DNA from: Streptomyces sp. HUAS CB01
GTDB taxonomy: Bacteria > Actinomycetota > Actinomycetes > Streptomycetales > Streptomycetaceae
Assembly (NCBI RefSeq): GCF_030406905.1
Contig: NZ_CP129137.1
Coordinates: 4,856,001-4,920,000 of the forward strand
Reading direction: 5' to 3'
DNA: 64,000 nucleotides
Under the pieces are notes generated by a model. That model was given only the letters and a program-made list of their open reading frames with translations. It did no database searches and was not told the DNA's origin. Below are positions 34,982-45,487 of this stretch, piece by piece. Each line of letters opens with the position of its first letter. Positions within the stretch are counted from its first letter, which is position 1. The translations under genes were made by a program, and so were the position numbers.

Positions 34982-35905
34982 GTGTTCGCTGCAGAACGTC
35001 GTCAATTGATCCTCGAAATGGTGCGTGCCAACGGAGCCGTGTCGCTCCGTGAGCTCGCCCGCGTCGTCCAGACCTCCGAAGTGACCGTACGGCGGGACGT
35101 GCGGGCCCTGGAGGCAGAAGGACTGCTCGACCGCCGGCACGGCGGTGCGGTGTTGCCGGGCGGATTCACGCGAGAGTCCGGCTTCCCGCAGAAATCCCAT
35201 CTCGCGACCGCGGAGAAGACGGCCATCGCCGATCTCGCCGCGGGCCTGGTCGAAGAGGGCGAGGCCATCGTGGTCGGCGCCGGCACGACCACGCAGGAGC
35301 TGGCCCGCCGGCTCGCGCGTATCCCAGGGCTCACCGTCGTCACCAACTCGCTGCTGGTCGCCCAGGCGTTGGCCCACGCCAACCGCGTCGAGGTCGTCAT
35401 GACCGGCGGCACGCTGCGTGGCTCGAACTACGCGCTGGTCGGCAGCGGGGCGGAGCAGTCGCTCCAGGGGCTCCGGGTCTCCCGCGCCTTCCTGTCCGGC
35501 AGCGGCCTGACGGCCGAGCGCGGGCTGTCCACGTCCAACATGCTGTCGGCGAGCGTGGACCGGGCGCTGGTACAGGCGGCCGCGGAGGTCGTCGTGCTGG
35601 CGGACCACACCAAGCTGGGCACGGACACGATGTTCCAGACCGTGCCGACGGACGTCATCACCCGCCTGGTGACGGACGAGCCGCCGCAGCACGACGACCG
35701 GGCGGCGACGGAGCTCCAGGCGCTCGCCGACCAGGGCGTGCAGGTCGCCGTGGCGGGGACGGCGGTCGACGCGTCCCCTTCGCGCCGTGAGGTCCCCCTC
35801 CCCGGACAGCGCCGCACCACCCACCCGGCCACCCCCCTCCGCCCGGCCGCGGCCCTGACGGCCGACGCCCCGGAGCGGCGCGTGGCGGACCTGCGCCGCC
35901 GCTGA
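34982..35905 (+). CDS. DeoR-family transcriptional regulator
   Basis: 307 residues from GTG 34982 without a ribosome site. The N-terminal helix-turn-helix AERRQLILEMVRANGAVSLR, SEVTVRRDVRALEAEGLL and the conserved RRHGGAVLPG motif are followed by the DeoR sensor domain: VVGAGTTTQELARRL, VVTNSLLVAQALA, VMTGGTLRGSNYALVG and VVLADHTKLG. These proteins sense phosphorylated sugars. About 80 residues beyond the sensor form a Pro/Arg-rich tail. It lies 2.8 kb from the phosphorylase gene, making it a candidate regulator of the nucleoside genes. From memory it may correspond to SdrA of S. avermitilis, a developmental regulator. Confidence 0.9.
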   Translation: MFAAERRQLILEMVRANGAVSLRELARVVQTSEVTVRRDVRALEAEGLLDRRHGGAVLPGGFTRESGFPQKSHLATAEKTAIADLAAGLVEEGEAIVVGAGTTTQELARRLARIPGLTVVTNSLLVAQALAHANRVEVVMTGGTLRGSNYALVGSGAEQSLQGLRVSRAFLSGSGLTAERGLSTSNMLSASVDRALVQAAAEVVVLADHTKLGTDTMFQTVPTDVITRLVTDEPPQHDDRAATELQALADQGVQVAVAGTAVDASPSRREVPLPGQRRTTHPATPLRPAAALTADAPERRVADLRRR

Positions 35906-36191
35906 CGCGACCGGGCCCCCGCCTCCCGAGCCCGGTCCGGGCGGGGACCGTCCCCGCGCGGGGCGCTCGGGGCGGCACCCACGGGCAGGCACGGAGGCCG
36001 CGGGCTGCCGCGCCGCCGACCACGGCCGCGCACCCCCGCGCGGCGTACGGAGGACGCGGGCTGCCGCGCCGACGAGTCGCGGGCGGTCGCCCCGGGGCGG
36101 ACCGGCCCGGCTGCCGTCGGCGGGCCGCGTCCGGCGAAGGCCGGACAGGGCGCCGGGTCCGGTCGTGGCCGCGGACCCCGCCGGCCATGGC

Positions 36192-36785
36192 CTATGCCTT
36201 CAGACCGCGCAACGTCAGCATCAGCAGGCGGTCCGCGAGTTCGGGGTCGGACGGGGCCTGCTCGGCTGCCAGGGCGATCGCGTTGGTGAGCTGGAGCAGG
36301 TCGGTGATGGAGACGTCCGTCCGGACCGCGCCGGCCGTCTGGGCGCGGGAGAGGAGCCGGGCGCCGGCCTCGCGGAGGGGGACGCTGCACTGGGAGAGCG
36401 CGGAACTGGCGTCGTGCGAGGCCGACATGAGCGCCCGGGCCACCCCCCGGTATTCACCCGCATGAGTGATGATGGCGCGCAGCCATTCCACGAGGGCGGC
36501 GCACGGCTGGTCCGCCGAGGCCAGTTCCCCGGACCGGGTGAGCAGGGATGCCACCGCGTCCTGGAAGACCGCGTTCATCAGGGCGTGCCGGTTCGGGAAG
36601 TGCCGGTACAGCGTGCCGATGCCCACGCCCGCCCGCTTGGCGATGTCCTCGAGGGACGCGTCCGTGCCGTGCTCGGCGAACGCCTTGCGCGCCTCGACGA
36701 GCAGCCGCTCGTAGTTGCGGCGCGCGTCGGCCCGCATCGGCCGTACCGCGCCCGCTGTGGCGCCGGCCGCCGTACTCGTCGTCAT
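36192..36785 (-). CDS. TetR-family transcriptional regulator
   Basis: 197 residues from ATG 36785 (ATG 36797 also possible). The helix-turn-helix reads LLVEARKAFAEHGTDASLED and IAKRAGVGIGTLYRHFPNRH, and the C-terminal ligand domain from about residue 85 matches the SbtR-like class (LVEWLRAIITHAGEYRGVAR). No target gene is obvious: the neighbours are the convergent deoR-family gene and the carboxylase alpha subunit. The gap 35906-36191 contains no recognisable feature. Confidence 0.9.
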   Translation of the reverse strand: MTTSTAAGATAGAVRPMRADARRNYERLLVEARKAFAEHGTDASLEDIAKRAGVGIGTLYRHFPNRHALMNAVFQDAVASLLTRSGELASADQPCAALVEWLRAIITHAGEYRGVARALMSASHDASSALSQCSVPLREAGARLLSRAQTAGAVRTDVSITDLLQLTNAIALAAEQAPSDPELADRLLMLTLRGLKA

Positions 36786-36844
36786 GGCACCCAGCATGCC
36801 ATCGGTGCGCCGGTGCGAACCCCGGCCCGGGTCCTCCCGCGGAA

Positions 36845-36888
36845 CGCGGACGGGGCCCGCCGGATGCTCCCGGCGGGCCCCGTCCGCG
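36845..36888 (-). terminator. Terminator of the carboxylase alpha-subunit gene
   Basis: Perfect 19-base arms (36845-36863 and 36870-36888) with a six-base loop lie 21 bases downstream of the stop at 36910 on the minus strand. Confidence 0.85.
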
Positions 36889-36909
36889 TGCGGCTGCGCG
36901 GCGGCGGCG

Positions 36910-38673
36910 TCAGTCCTTGATCTCGCAGATCACCGCGCCGGACGTGATCGACGCGCCGACCTCGGCGCTGAGGCCCTTCACGGTGCCGGAACGGTGCGCG
37001 TTCAGCGGCTGCTCCATCTTCATGGCCTCCAGGACGACGACGAGGTCGCCTTCCTTGACCTCCTGGCCCTCCTCCACGGCGACCTTGACGATGGTGCCCT
37101 GCATCGGGGAGGCCAGCGTGTCGCCGGAGGCGGCGGGGCCGGACTTCTTGGTCGCGCGGCGCTTGGGGCGCGCTCCGCCGGCCGCGGCGGTCCGGGCGAG
37201 GGTCATGCCCAGCGAGGACGGCAGCGAGACCTCCAGGCGCTTGCCGCCGACCTCGACGACGACCGTCTCGCGGCCCGGCTCCTCCTCCGCCTCGGCGTCG
37301 GCCGGTGCGGCGAAGGGCTTGATCTCGTTGACGAACTCGGTCTCGATCCAGCGGGTGTGGACCTTGAACGGGGTGCCGTCCGTGGGGGCGAAGGCCGGGT
37401 CGGAGACGACCGCACGGTGGAACGGGATGGCCGTGGCCATGCCCTCGACCTGGAACTCGGCCAGGGCGCGCGCCGCACGCTGCAGCGCCTGCTCACGGGT
37501 GGCGCCGGTGATGACCAGCTTCGCCAGCAGCGAGTCCCAGGCGGGGCCGATGACGCTGCCCGACTCCACACCGGCGTCCAGGCGGACACCGGGGCCGGAG
37601 GGCGCGACGAAGGAGGTGACGGTGCCGGGCGCCGGGAGGAAGTTGCGGCCGGGGTCCTCGCCGTTGATGCGGAACTCGAAGGAGTGGCCCCGCAGCGGCG
37701 GGTCGTCGTAGCCGAGCTTCTCGCCGTCGGCGATGCGGAACATCTCCCGCACCAGGTCGATGCCGGTGACCTCCTCGGTGACCGGGTGCTCGACCTGCAG
37801 CCGGGTGTTGACCTCGAGGAAGGAGATCGTGCCGTCGTTGCCGACGAGGAACTCCACGGTGCCCGCGCCGACGTAGCCGGCCTCCTTGAGGATGGCCTTG
37901 GACGCGTGGTACAGCTCGGCGTTCTGCTCCGCGGAGAGGAACGGCGCGGGGGCCTCCTCCACCAGCTTCTGGTGCCGGCGCTGCAGCGAGCAGTCACGGG
38001 TGGACACGACCACGACGTTGCCGTGCTGGTCCGCCAGGCACTGGGTCTCGACGTGGCGCGGCTTGTCCAGGTACCGCTCGACGAAGCACTCGCCGCGGCC
38101 GAACGCCGCGACGGCCTCGCGCACCGCCGAGTCGTACAGCTCGGGGACCTCCTCCAGCGTGCGGGCGACCTTCAGGCCGCGGCCGCCGCCGCCGAAGGCG
38201 GCCTTGATCGCGATCGGGAGGCCGTGCTCCTCGGCGAAGGCGACGACCTCGTCCGCGCCGGAGACCGGGTCGGGGGTGCCGGCCACCAGCGGGGCGCCGG
38301 CGCGCTGGGCGATGTGACGGGCCGCCACCTTGTCGCCGAGGTCGCGGATCGCGGCGGGCGGCGGGCCGATCCAGGTGAGCCCGGCGTCGATGACGGCCTG
38401 GGCGAATTCGGCGTTCTCGGAGAGGAAGCCGTACCCGGGGTGGATGGCGTCCGCACCGGAGTCGGCGGCGGCCTGGAGGACCTTGGCCATGTCCAGATAG
38501 CTGGCGGCCGGGGTGTCACCGCCCAGGGCGAACGCTTCGTCGGCCGCGCGGACGTGCAGAGCGTCACGGTCCGGGTCGGCGTAGACGGCTACGCTCGCGA
38601 TCCCGGCGTCCCGGCATGCACGGGCAACGCGGACAGCGATCTCGCCTCGGTTGGCGATGAGCACCTTGCGCAC
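36910..38673 (-). CDS. accA2: Acyl-CoA carboxylase alpha subunit (biotin carboxylase + BCCP)
   Basis: 587 residues from GTG 38673, with AAGGAGG eight to nine bases upstream. The biotin carboxylase part shows [20 protein letters not shown], the ATP-grasp [10 protein letters not shown] and [16 protein letters not shown] linker of about 120 residues leads to the C-terminal biotinyl domain [20 protein letters not shown], with the biotinylated Lys552 in EAMKMEQP. In Streptomyces this universal alpha subunit serves acetyl- and propionyl-CoA carboxylases and supplies malonyl- and methylmalonyl-CoA for fatty acids and polyketides. The matching epsilon, beta and biotin ligase genes follow within 6 kb. 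Confidence 0.93.
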   Translation of the reverse strand: MRKVLIANRGEIAVRVARACRDAGIASVAVYADPDRDALHVRAADEAFALGGDTPAASYLDMAKVLQAAADSGADAIHPGYGFLSENAEFAQAVIDAGLTWIGPPPAAIRDLGDKVAARHIAQRAGAPLVAGTPDPVSGADEVVAFAEEHGLPIAIKAAFGGGGRGLKVARTLEEVPELYDSAVREAVAAFGRGECFVERYLDKPRHVETQCLADQHGNVVVVSTRDCSLQRRHQKLVEEAPAPFLSAEQNAELYHASKAILKEAGYVGAGTVEFLVGNDGTISFLEVNTRLQVEHPVTEEVTGIDLVREMFRIADGEKLGYDDPPLRGHSFEFRINGEDPGRNFLPAPGTVTSFVAPSGPGVRLDAGVESGSVIGPAWDSLLAKLVITGATREQALQRAARALAEFQVEGMATAIPFHRAVVSDPAFAPTDGTPFKVHTRWIETEFVNEIKPFAAPADAEAEEEPGRETVVVEVGGKRLEVSLPSSLGMTLARTAAAGGARPKRRATKKSGPAASGDTLASPMQGTIVKVAVEEGQEVKEGDLVVVLEAMKMEQPLNAHRSGTVKGLSAEVGASITSGAVICEIKD

Positions 38674-39131
38674 GATGGCTCCCTCCTTGCTGTTATCCCG
38701 GGGGTGACGCCCCGGTTTGCGGCTACGCCGCGGGCCGGTCCCCGGTCCGGGCGCGCCGGCCGGAGCGCTCGGCGGGGTCACCGCGCCGAAGACTTCGCTG
38801 AAACACGCTGAGTTTAGGGACTACCGACACGGCCTTTCGACCCGTTCCCAGTCGTGAGCTTCCCCACACGGAGGGTGATCCGGGGCGTGGCCGTACCGTG
38901 AATGCCCTTGTCGCACCACGGTACGTCGGTTTTCCCCTGTGCAGAGTAGCCGTCAGGTGTGGTCAAGGTCTCTGCCTCAGCAGCCAGCGGCGACGCGCGT
39001 TTCTTTGTGGAGTCCCTACGAATGGCCGAATGATTCTTTGCCCGTGTCCGGGCCCTTGTCCGCGGGTTTACCCGTTAGTAGCGTTCGCGGTGTCGTTCGT
39101 ACTGCTGGTAACAGAGGCGGGAAGCTAAGGG
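38674..39131. other. 458-base gap between divergent genes
   Basis: Contains the promoter of the carboxylase gene on the minus strand and probably that of the membrane-protein gene on the plus strand; TTGTCC near 39057 and TTAGTA near 39075 are weak candidates for the latter. Base composition is less biased than in neighbouring genes. An ATG-initiated 76-codon frame (38898-39128) has no ribosome site and was not accepted. Confidence 0.4.
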
Positions 39132-39632
39132 GTGGGCGCCGTGGTCCGCAGAACGGTGGCCGTGGTGGCCGCGATCGTGCTCTATCTGGAAGCCGTCGGC
39201 ATCGTGGTGATCAACGGCATCATGGCCACCTTCGTGGACAACCAGAGCATGTCCCTGGACGGCCTCGATCCCGATGTGATGGCCACCAGCACCTGGGTGA
39301 TGGGCGGGGCGTTCGGGTTCTTCCTCGCCGCGTGCGGCACGCTCTTCCTGGTCGCCGCCGTGCGCGACCGCGGTCCCGGCCGCTGGGGCCGGGTGCTCCT
39401 GGTCAGCTGCGCCGTGGTGCACGGCGTGCTGGGCGCGCTCACCGTGGGGCTCGTCGGCTGGCACGCGTTCACGTTCCTGATGGTCGTACTGGCCCTGATC
39501 GTCCTCGGCCTGCTGCAGTACGGCGGGGCGGAGCCCGAGGGGCGCGACGGAGGGGCGGCGCCGGCCGGCAACGGCCCGTCGGTCTCCATGGACAAGGGGC
39601 CCGCCGTCGGCGACGGCCCGGCCACGGCCTGA
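39132..39632 (+). CDS. Four-helix membrane protein of unknown function
   Basis: 166 residues from GTG 39132, with GGGAAG about ten bases upstream. Hydrophobic segments lie at about residues 8-30, 54-76, 86-106 and 108-128; the tail of about 35 residues is hydrophilic and Gly/Asp-rich. It has no known domain. The position between carboxylase alpha and maf is conserved in Streptomyces as far as I recall. A 16-base tandem repeat starts just after the stop. Confidence 0.7.
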   Translation: MGAVVRRTVAVVAAIVLYLEAVGIVVINGIMATFVDNQSMSLDGLDPDVMATSTWVMGGAFGFFLAACGTLFLVAAVRDRGPGRWGRVLLVSCAVVHGVLGALTVGLVGWHAFTFLMVVLALIVLGLLQYGGAEPEGRDGGAAPAGNGPSVSMDKGPAVGDGPATA

Positions 39633-39634
39633 CG

Positions 39635-39698
39635 AAGACCCGGCCTGGTGGAGACCCGGCCTGGTGGAGACCCGGCCTGGTGGAGACCCGGGCTTGGT
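39635..39698 (+). repeat. 16-base tandem repeat, about four copies
   Basis: The unit GAGACCCGGCCTGGTG runs three times in register from 39635 to 39682 with one mismatch in the first copy, and a diverged fourth copy follows. It begins two bases after a stop codon. The remaining gap to 39912 is GC-rich and featureless. Confidence 0.75.
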
Positions 39699-39912
39699 CC
39701 GGCCCGGGCGGGTGGCCGCGCCCTCGGGCGGGTGGAGTTGCCGCGTCCGCAAGACCGCGCCTCGGGCCGGAGAGGTGCCGCGTCCATCGGCCTCGCCACG
39801 CGCTCCGGCCGCCGGTCCCGGCCCCGCCGAGTGCCGGCCCGTGGTGTGCCGTCCGCGGGGCACGCCGTCCGTGTGGTGGCCGTCCGTGTGGAGGGCCGGC
39901 GGGCGCCGGGGA

Positions 39913-40518
39913 TCAGGCCCAGAGGTCGGTGATGCCGATTCCCAGGTCCGCCAGCAGTCGGCGCAGCAGCGGCAGCGACAGCCCGATCACATTGCCGTGG
40001 CTGCCCTCGATCGCATCGACGAACGGGGCCGAGCGGCCGTCCAGCGTGAACGCGCCCGCCACGTGCAGCGGTTCGCCGCTCGCGACGTACGCGGCGATCT
40101 CGGCGTCCGTCGGTTCACCGAAGCGGACCGTGGTGGAGGCGGTCGCGGAGACGCGGCGGCCGGTGGTGGTGTCGATGACGCAGTGCCCGGTCTGCAGGAT
40201 GCCCGCACGGCCGCGCATGGACTTCCAGCGGGCGGTGGCCTCCTCCTCGTCGGCCGGCTTGCCGAGGGCCTCGCCGTCCAGTTCGAGTACGGAGTCGCAG
40301 CCGACGACCAGGGCGCCCGCGGCCTCGGGGCGGGCGGCGACCACGTCCGCCTTGGCCTCGGCGAGGACGAGGGCGAGCGAGCCCGGGTCCGGTGCGCCCA
40401 GCGCGTCCTCGTCGACACCGCTGACGATCACCTCCGGGGCGAGCCCGGCGTCACGGAGCAGCGCGAGGCGGGCGGGGGAGGCGGAGGCGAGGACGACGCG
40501 GCGGCGCTGAACGGTCAT
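39913..40518 (-). CDS. maf: Maf-family nucleotide pyrophosphatase
   Basis: 201 residues from ATG 40518. [19 protein letters not shown] is the N-terminal Maf motif, with [25 protein letters not shown] and a central Glu-rich [23 protein letters not shown] region (the last motif containing the conserved G-x-F). Maf proteins hydrolyse non-canonical or modified nucleoside triphosphates and are linked to division arrest. It sits between carboxylase genes in the conserved Streptomyces order. Confidence 0.92.
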   Translation of the reverse strand: MTVQRRRVVLASASPARLALLRDAGLAPEVIVSGVDEDALGAPDPGSLALVLAEAKADVVAARPEAAGALVVGCDSVLELDGEALGKPADEEEATARWKSMRGRAGILQTGHCVIDTTTGRRVSATASTTVRFGEPTDAEIAAYVASGEPLHVAGAFTLDGRSAPFVDAIEGSHGNVIGLSLPLLRRLLADLGIGITDLWA

Positions 40519-40640
40519 GCGGGCCATCGTAGGCGGCCCGGGTGACACCCCGGGCGCCGATGCGGCGACCTGCCGGCCATGGGCGACCCGGGCCCCGGGC
40601 GGGGCGGCGCCGCCGGTGCGCGCGCACCGCCGCCCCGCCG

Positions 40641-40769
40641 TCAGTGCAGCCCGACGACGAACATCGCGACGATCATGGCTAGCGCCAGCAGGACGCCCGC
40701 ACGGCGCATCATCGCCTGCATGTCGCGCATCTCCTGCGGAGGTTCGTCCTCCGGGTCGGACCACAGCAT
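40641..40769 (-). CDS. 42-residue single-helix membrane protein
   Basis: ATG 40769 to TGA 40641. The product starts [20 protein letters not shown], continues with a basic MRRAG, and ends in one hydrophobic helix (about residues 24-41) with no tail. It looks like a genuine small protein rather than chance, because the acidic head, basic anchor and helix are well ordered and the same product appears in this position in other Streptomyces as far as I recall. It lies between maf and the carboxylase epsilon gene. Function unknown. Confidence 0.7.
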   Translation of the reverse strand: MLWSDPEDEPPQEMRDMQAMMRRAGVLLALAMIVAMFVVGLH

Positions 40770-40796
40770 GGTTCCGATCGTGATGCCGGGACGCGC

Positions 40797-40828
40797 GGGG
40801 CGCCTGAGTACGGATACTCAGGCGCCCC
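40797..40828 (-). terminator. Terminator of the carboxylase epsilon/beta operon
   Basis: Perfect 14-base arms (40797-40810 and 40815-40828) with a four-base loop, located 58 bases downstream of the epsilon stop on the minus strand. Confidence 0.8.
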
Positions 40829-40885
40829 GGTGCGAAAGGACCAATCACGGACCGGCCGGGCCGCCGTGAACGCCCGCTCGCGGGC

Positions 40886-41092
40886 TCAGCCCGGCCAGTA
40901 CGTCCGCGTCCATGCCCGCGGTCCCGGCCGCAGCGCGCGGGCCCGGGCGATACGGGCGGGGTCCGACCACTCCTCGGGCGGCAGCGGCGCGCCGGACACG
41001 GCGGAGGCCGTCGCCGCGGCGCGCGCCTGGACCACCGCCAGGGCGGCGGCCAGCTCCTCCGGGGTCGGGTTGCCCCGTACGACCTTGATCAT
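40886..41092 (-). CDS. pccE: Acyl-CoA carboxylase epsilon subunit
   Basis: 68 residues from ATG 41092, with GAGGAGC close upstream. [20 protein letters not shown] is the diagnostic N-terminus of the AccE/PccE family, with an Ala-rich helix and the end [20 protein letters not shown]. The epsilon subunit stimulates the alpha-beta carboxylase complex and is an actinobacterial feature. Its start lies 26 bases after the beta-subunit stop, so they are cotranscribed. Confidence 0.92.
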   Translation of the reverse strand: MIKVVRGNPTPEELAAALAVVQARAAATASAVSGAPLPPEEWSDPARIARARALRPGPRAWTRTYWPG

Positions 41093-41118
41093 CAAAGCTC
41101 CTCGCGGTCCTCGGGGAT

Positions 41119-42720
<1,602 letters not shown>

Positions 42721-42916
42721 CGGGATGCGGCTCCCTGCCTGGTCACGGGGGTGTTGGCTACGTAAAGAGAGGTCTGGCTACTGACTCGTAGCGTATCGGC
42801 GCGGATACCGTTCGGCAGTGCGGCGTTGGCCACACCCCCGAGTGCTTGCGCACGGCACCCGACACGGTCCGCCCCGCGGTTCGCCTCGCGCGGACGGAAG
42901 GGTCAAGCTGTGCGGC

Positions 42917-43807
42917 ATGACGCCTCACGACACCTCCGGCAGCCCGTCCGACGACCTCCCCGGCGCCCACGCCGGCGGCCGCTGGTCCGATCTCGACCGC
43001 CCGCCCCTGAACGCCGCCGCACTGCGCCGCGCACTGATCCGCCCCGGCGGGCTGTGGTCCTCGCTCGACGTCGTCGAGGCGACCGGCTCCACCAACTCCG
43101 ATCTCGCGGCCCGGGCCGGGGAGCTCGACGAGGGAGCCGTGCTCGTCGCCGAGGAGCAGACGTCCGGTCGCGGCCGCCTCGACCGCAGCTGGACCGCGCC
43201 GCCGCGCTCCGGGCTGTTCCTCTCCGTCCTGCTGAAGCCCGACGTGCCCGTGGACCGCTGGGGCTGGCTGCCGCTGCTGACCGGGGTCGCCGCGGCGACG
43301 GGCCTGGCCAGGGCGGCCGGTGCCGACTTCACCCTGAAGTGGCCGAACGACCTGATGGTGAAGGTCGGCGGGGAGGAGCGGAAGGCGGGCGGCATCCTCG
43401 CCGAGCGCGTGGGCGACGACGGCGTCGTCATCGGCATCGGGATCAACGTCACCCTGCGCGAGGACGAGCTCCCCGTGCCGCAGGCGGGCTCCCTCGCCCT
43501 CGCGAACGCCGTCTCCACCGACCGCGACCCCCTGCTGCGGGCGCTGCTGCGCTCGCTCGAGGACTGGTACGGCACCTGGCGGGCGGCGAACGGCGACGCC
43601 CGCGCCTCGCGGCTGCAGGAGACCTACGCGGCCGGCTGCTCGACCCTCGGCCTCACGGTCCGCGCCGAGCTGCCCGGCGACCGGAGCCTGATCGGCGAGG
43701 CGGTCGCGATCGACGGCGACGGACGGCTCGTGGTGACCACCCCCGACGGGAAGGACCACCCCATCGGGGCCGGGGACATCGTCCACCTGCGGCCGAACGG
43801 CCGGTGA
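42917..43807 (+). CDS. birA: Biotin-[acetyl-CoA-carboxylase] ligase
   Basis: 296 residues from ATG 42917. EATGSTNSDLAARAGELDEG, the biotinyl-AMP loop EQTSGRGRLDRSW, LKWPNDLMVKVGGEERKAGG and VIGIGINVTL are the ligase core, and the C-terminal SH3-like domain ends DIVHLRPNGR. The N-terminal DNA-binding helix-turn-helix of E. coli BirA is absent, so it is the enzyme-only type. It lies divergent from pccB and attaches biotin to Lys552 of the alpha subunit. Confidence 0.93.
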   Translation: MTPHDTSGSPSDDLPGAHAGGRWSDLDRPPLNAAALRRALIRPGGLWSSLDVVEATGSTNSDLAARAGELDEGAVLVAEEQTSGRGRLDRSWTAPPRSGLFLSVLLKPDVPVDRWGWLPLLTGVAAATGLARAAGADFTLKWPNDLMVKVGGEERKAGGILAERVGDDGVVIGIGINVTLREDELPVPQAGSLALANAVSTDRDPLLRALLRSLEDWYGTWRAANGDARASRLQETYAAGCSTLGLTVRAELPGDRSLIGEAVAIDGDGRLVVTTPDGKDHPIGAGDIVHLRPNGR

Positions 43808-43990
43808 CCGGGGGTGCGGCCGTCCGGCGTGATCGACCGGACACCCCGAACCGGCCGTGCCACCGGGACGTGAGCCAGGGCACACCTGCCGTATCGTTGA
43901 GGCCGCGCCGGGCTTCCCGCGGCCGTACGCGGACCGGCACGCACGACAGATCGGCAGGGCAGTGCGCAGGGATCGGGCAGGAGGCGGCCG

Positions 43991-45235
43991 GTGACCGTCG
44001 ACGACAGCGCCTCCGGCGCGGACGCTTCCGGCGGGGAGTCCCAGGGCGGGGACGCGCCCGGTACGGGGACCTCGGGCGGGGGCCCGTCCACCGGGGCGGA
44101 CTCCTCCGCGGGCGGCCCCGGCCGGAGGCAGACGTCGGACGTCCACCCGACGCCGCACCACGAGGTGGACCACACCGCCGAGCCGACGAAGGACCCGCTG
44201 GCCATCCGGCTCGAACAGCTGATCCTCGGCGCGGACCGCCGGTACACCCCCTTTCAGGCGGCCAGGACCGCCGGGGTCTCCATGGACCTCGCATCGCGCT
44301 TCTGGCGCGCCATGGGGTTCGCCGACATCGGCCAGGCCAAGGCCCTGACCGAGGCCGATGTGCTCGCGCTGCGGCGCCTGGCCGGTCTGGTCGAGGCCGG
44401 ACTGCTGAGCGAGCCCATGGCCGTGCAGGTGGCGCGGTCCACCGGCCAGACCACGGCGCGGCTCGCGGAGTGGCAGATCGACTCCTTCCTGGAGGGCCTC
44501 ACCGAGCCCCCCGAGCCGGGGATGACCCGTACCGAGGTCACCTATCCGCTGGTCGAGCTGCTGCTGCCGGAGCTGGAGGAGTTTCTCGTCTACGTGTGGC
44601 GCCGCCAGCTGGCCGCCGCCACCGGACGGGTCGTGCAGGCCGCGGACGACGAGGAGATGGTCGACCGGCGGCTCGCGGTCGGCTTCGCGGACCTCGTCGG
44701 CTTCACCCGGCTCACCCGGCGCCTGGAGGAGGAGGAGCTGGGCGAGCTCGTCGAGGCGTTCGAGACGACCTGCGCCGACCTGGTCGCCGCGCACGGCGGC
44801 CGGCTGATCAAGACCCTCGGGGACGAGGTGCTGTTCGCGGCGGACGATGCCGGTACGGCCGCGGAGATCGCGATGCGGCTGATCGAGACGCTGTCGCACG
44901 ACGAGACGATGCCGGCCCTTCGGGTCGGCATCTCCTTCGGGACGGTCACGACCCGGATGGGCGACGTGTTCGGCACGACGGTGAACCTGGCGAGCCGGCT
45001 GACCTCGATAGCGCCGAAGGACGCCGTCCTGGTGGACGGGGCGTTCGCGGAGGAACTGGCGCGCACCGGCGACGCGCCCGAGTCGGAGGCGGAGGCCGCC
45101 GAGGCGGCGGCCGCGGCCGAGAAGGAGGGCGAGGAGCCCCCTTCGTACCGCTTCGCGCTGCAGCCCATGTGGCAGCGGCCGGTGCGCGGGCTCGGCGTGG
45201 TGGAGCCCTGGCTGTTGACGCGGCGCCCGGCCTAG
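43991..45235 (+). CDS. cya: Class III adenylate cyclase with N-terminal regulatory domain
   Basis: 414 residues from GTG 43991. The first 65 residues are Gly/Ser/Asp-rich and probably disordered. Residues about 70-185 resemble the Rv1264-type autoinhibitory domain (YTPFQAARTAGVSMDLASRF, AVQVARSTGQTTARLAEWQI). The catalytic domain follows: metal Asp in VGFADLVGFTRL near residue 235, substrate-specifying Lys and second metal Asp in LIKTLGDEVLFAADD, and Asp, Asn and Arg in GDVFGTTVNLASRL. All residues for cAMP synthesis are present. It is soluble. A GGDEF protein is encoded 1.1 kb downstream. Confidence 0.9.
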   Translation: MTVDDSASGADASGGESQGGDAPGTGTSGGGPSTGADSSAGGPGRRQTSDVHPTPHHEVDHTAEPTKDPLAIRLEQLILGADRRYTPFQAARTAGVSMDLASRFWRAMGFADIGQAKALTEADVLALRRLAGLVEAGLLSEPMAVQVARSTGQTTARLAEWQIDSFLEGLTEPPEPGMTRTEVTYPLVELLLPELEEFLVYVWRRQLAAATGRVVQAADDEEMVDRRLAVGFADLVGFTRLTRRLEEEELGELVEAFETTCADLVAAHGGRLIKTLGDEVLFAADDAGTAAEIAMRLIETLSHDETMPALRVGISFGTVTTRMGDVFGTTVNLASRLTSIAPKDAVLVDGAFAEELARTGDAPESEAEAAEAAAAAEKEGEEPPSYRFALQPMWQRPVRGLGVVEPWLLTRRPA

Positions 45236-45305
45236 GTGTGCTGTCCGGACAGGTTGGCGCCGCATCAGGCGACGTTCGCCCGGTCGCGACGCGACTCGCG
45301 GCATT

Positions 45306-45346
45306 GCCGAATCGACCGAGTGGGCCCACTGCGAGGTCGATTCGGC
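45306..45346 (+). terminator. Terminator after cya
   Basis: Perfect 12-base arms (45306-45317 and 45335-45346) enclose a smaller palindrome, 70 bases after the stop. A second GC-rich hairpin follows at 45361-45384. Confidence 0.75.
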
Positions 45347-45487
45347 GTCTTGCGGTCCTTCCCCCGGCCCGGAGGGGCCGGGGGAGACCCCATGCACCGG
45401 ACGCCGCTCCCTGATGGGTAGACCTCGCCTGACGCGGCACTAGGATCTCCTGCCGGTGAACCATCGTTAACCGGGAGGTCGTCGATC

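Noticed and set aside
38898..39128. 76-codon ATG frame in the gap before the membrane-protein gene
   Set aside because: No ribosome site, odd Cys/Pro-rich composition, and it occupies the likely promoter of the next gene.
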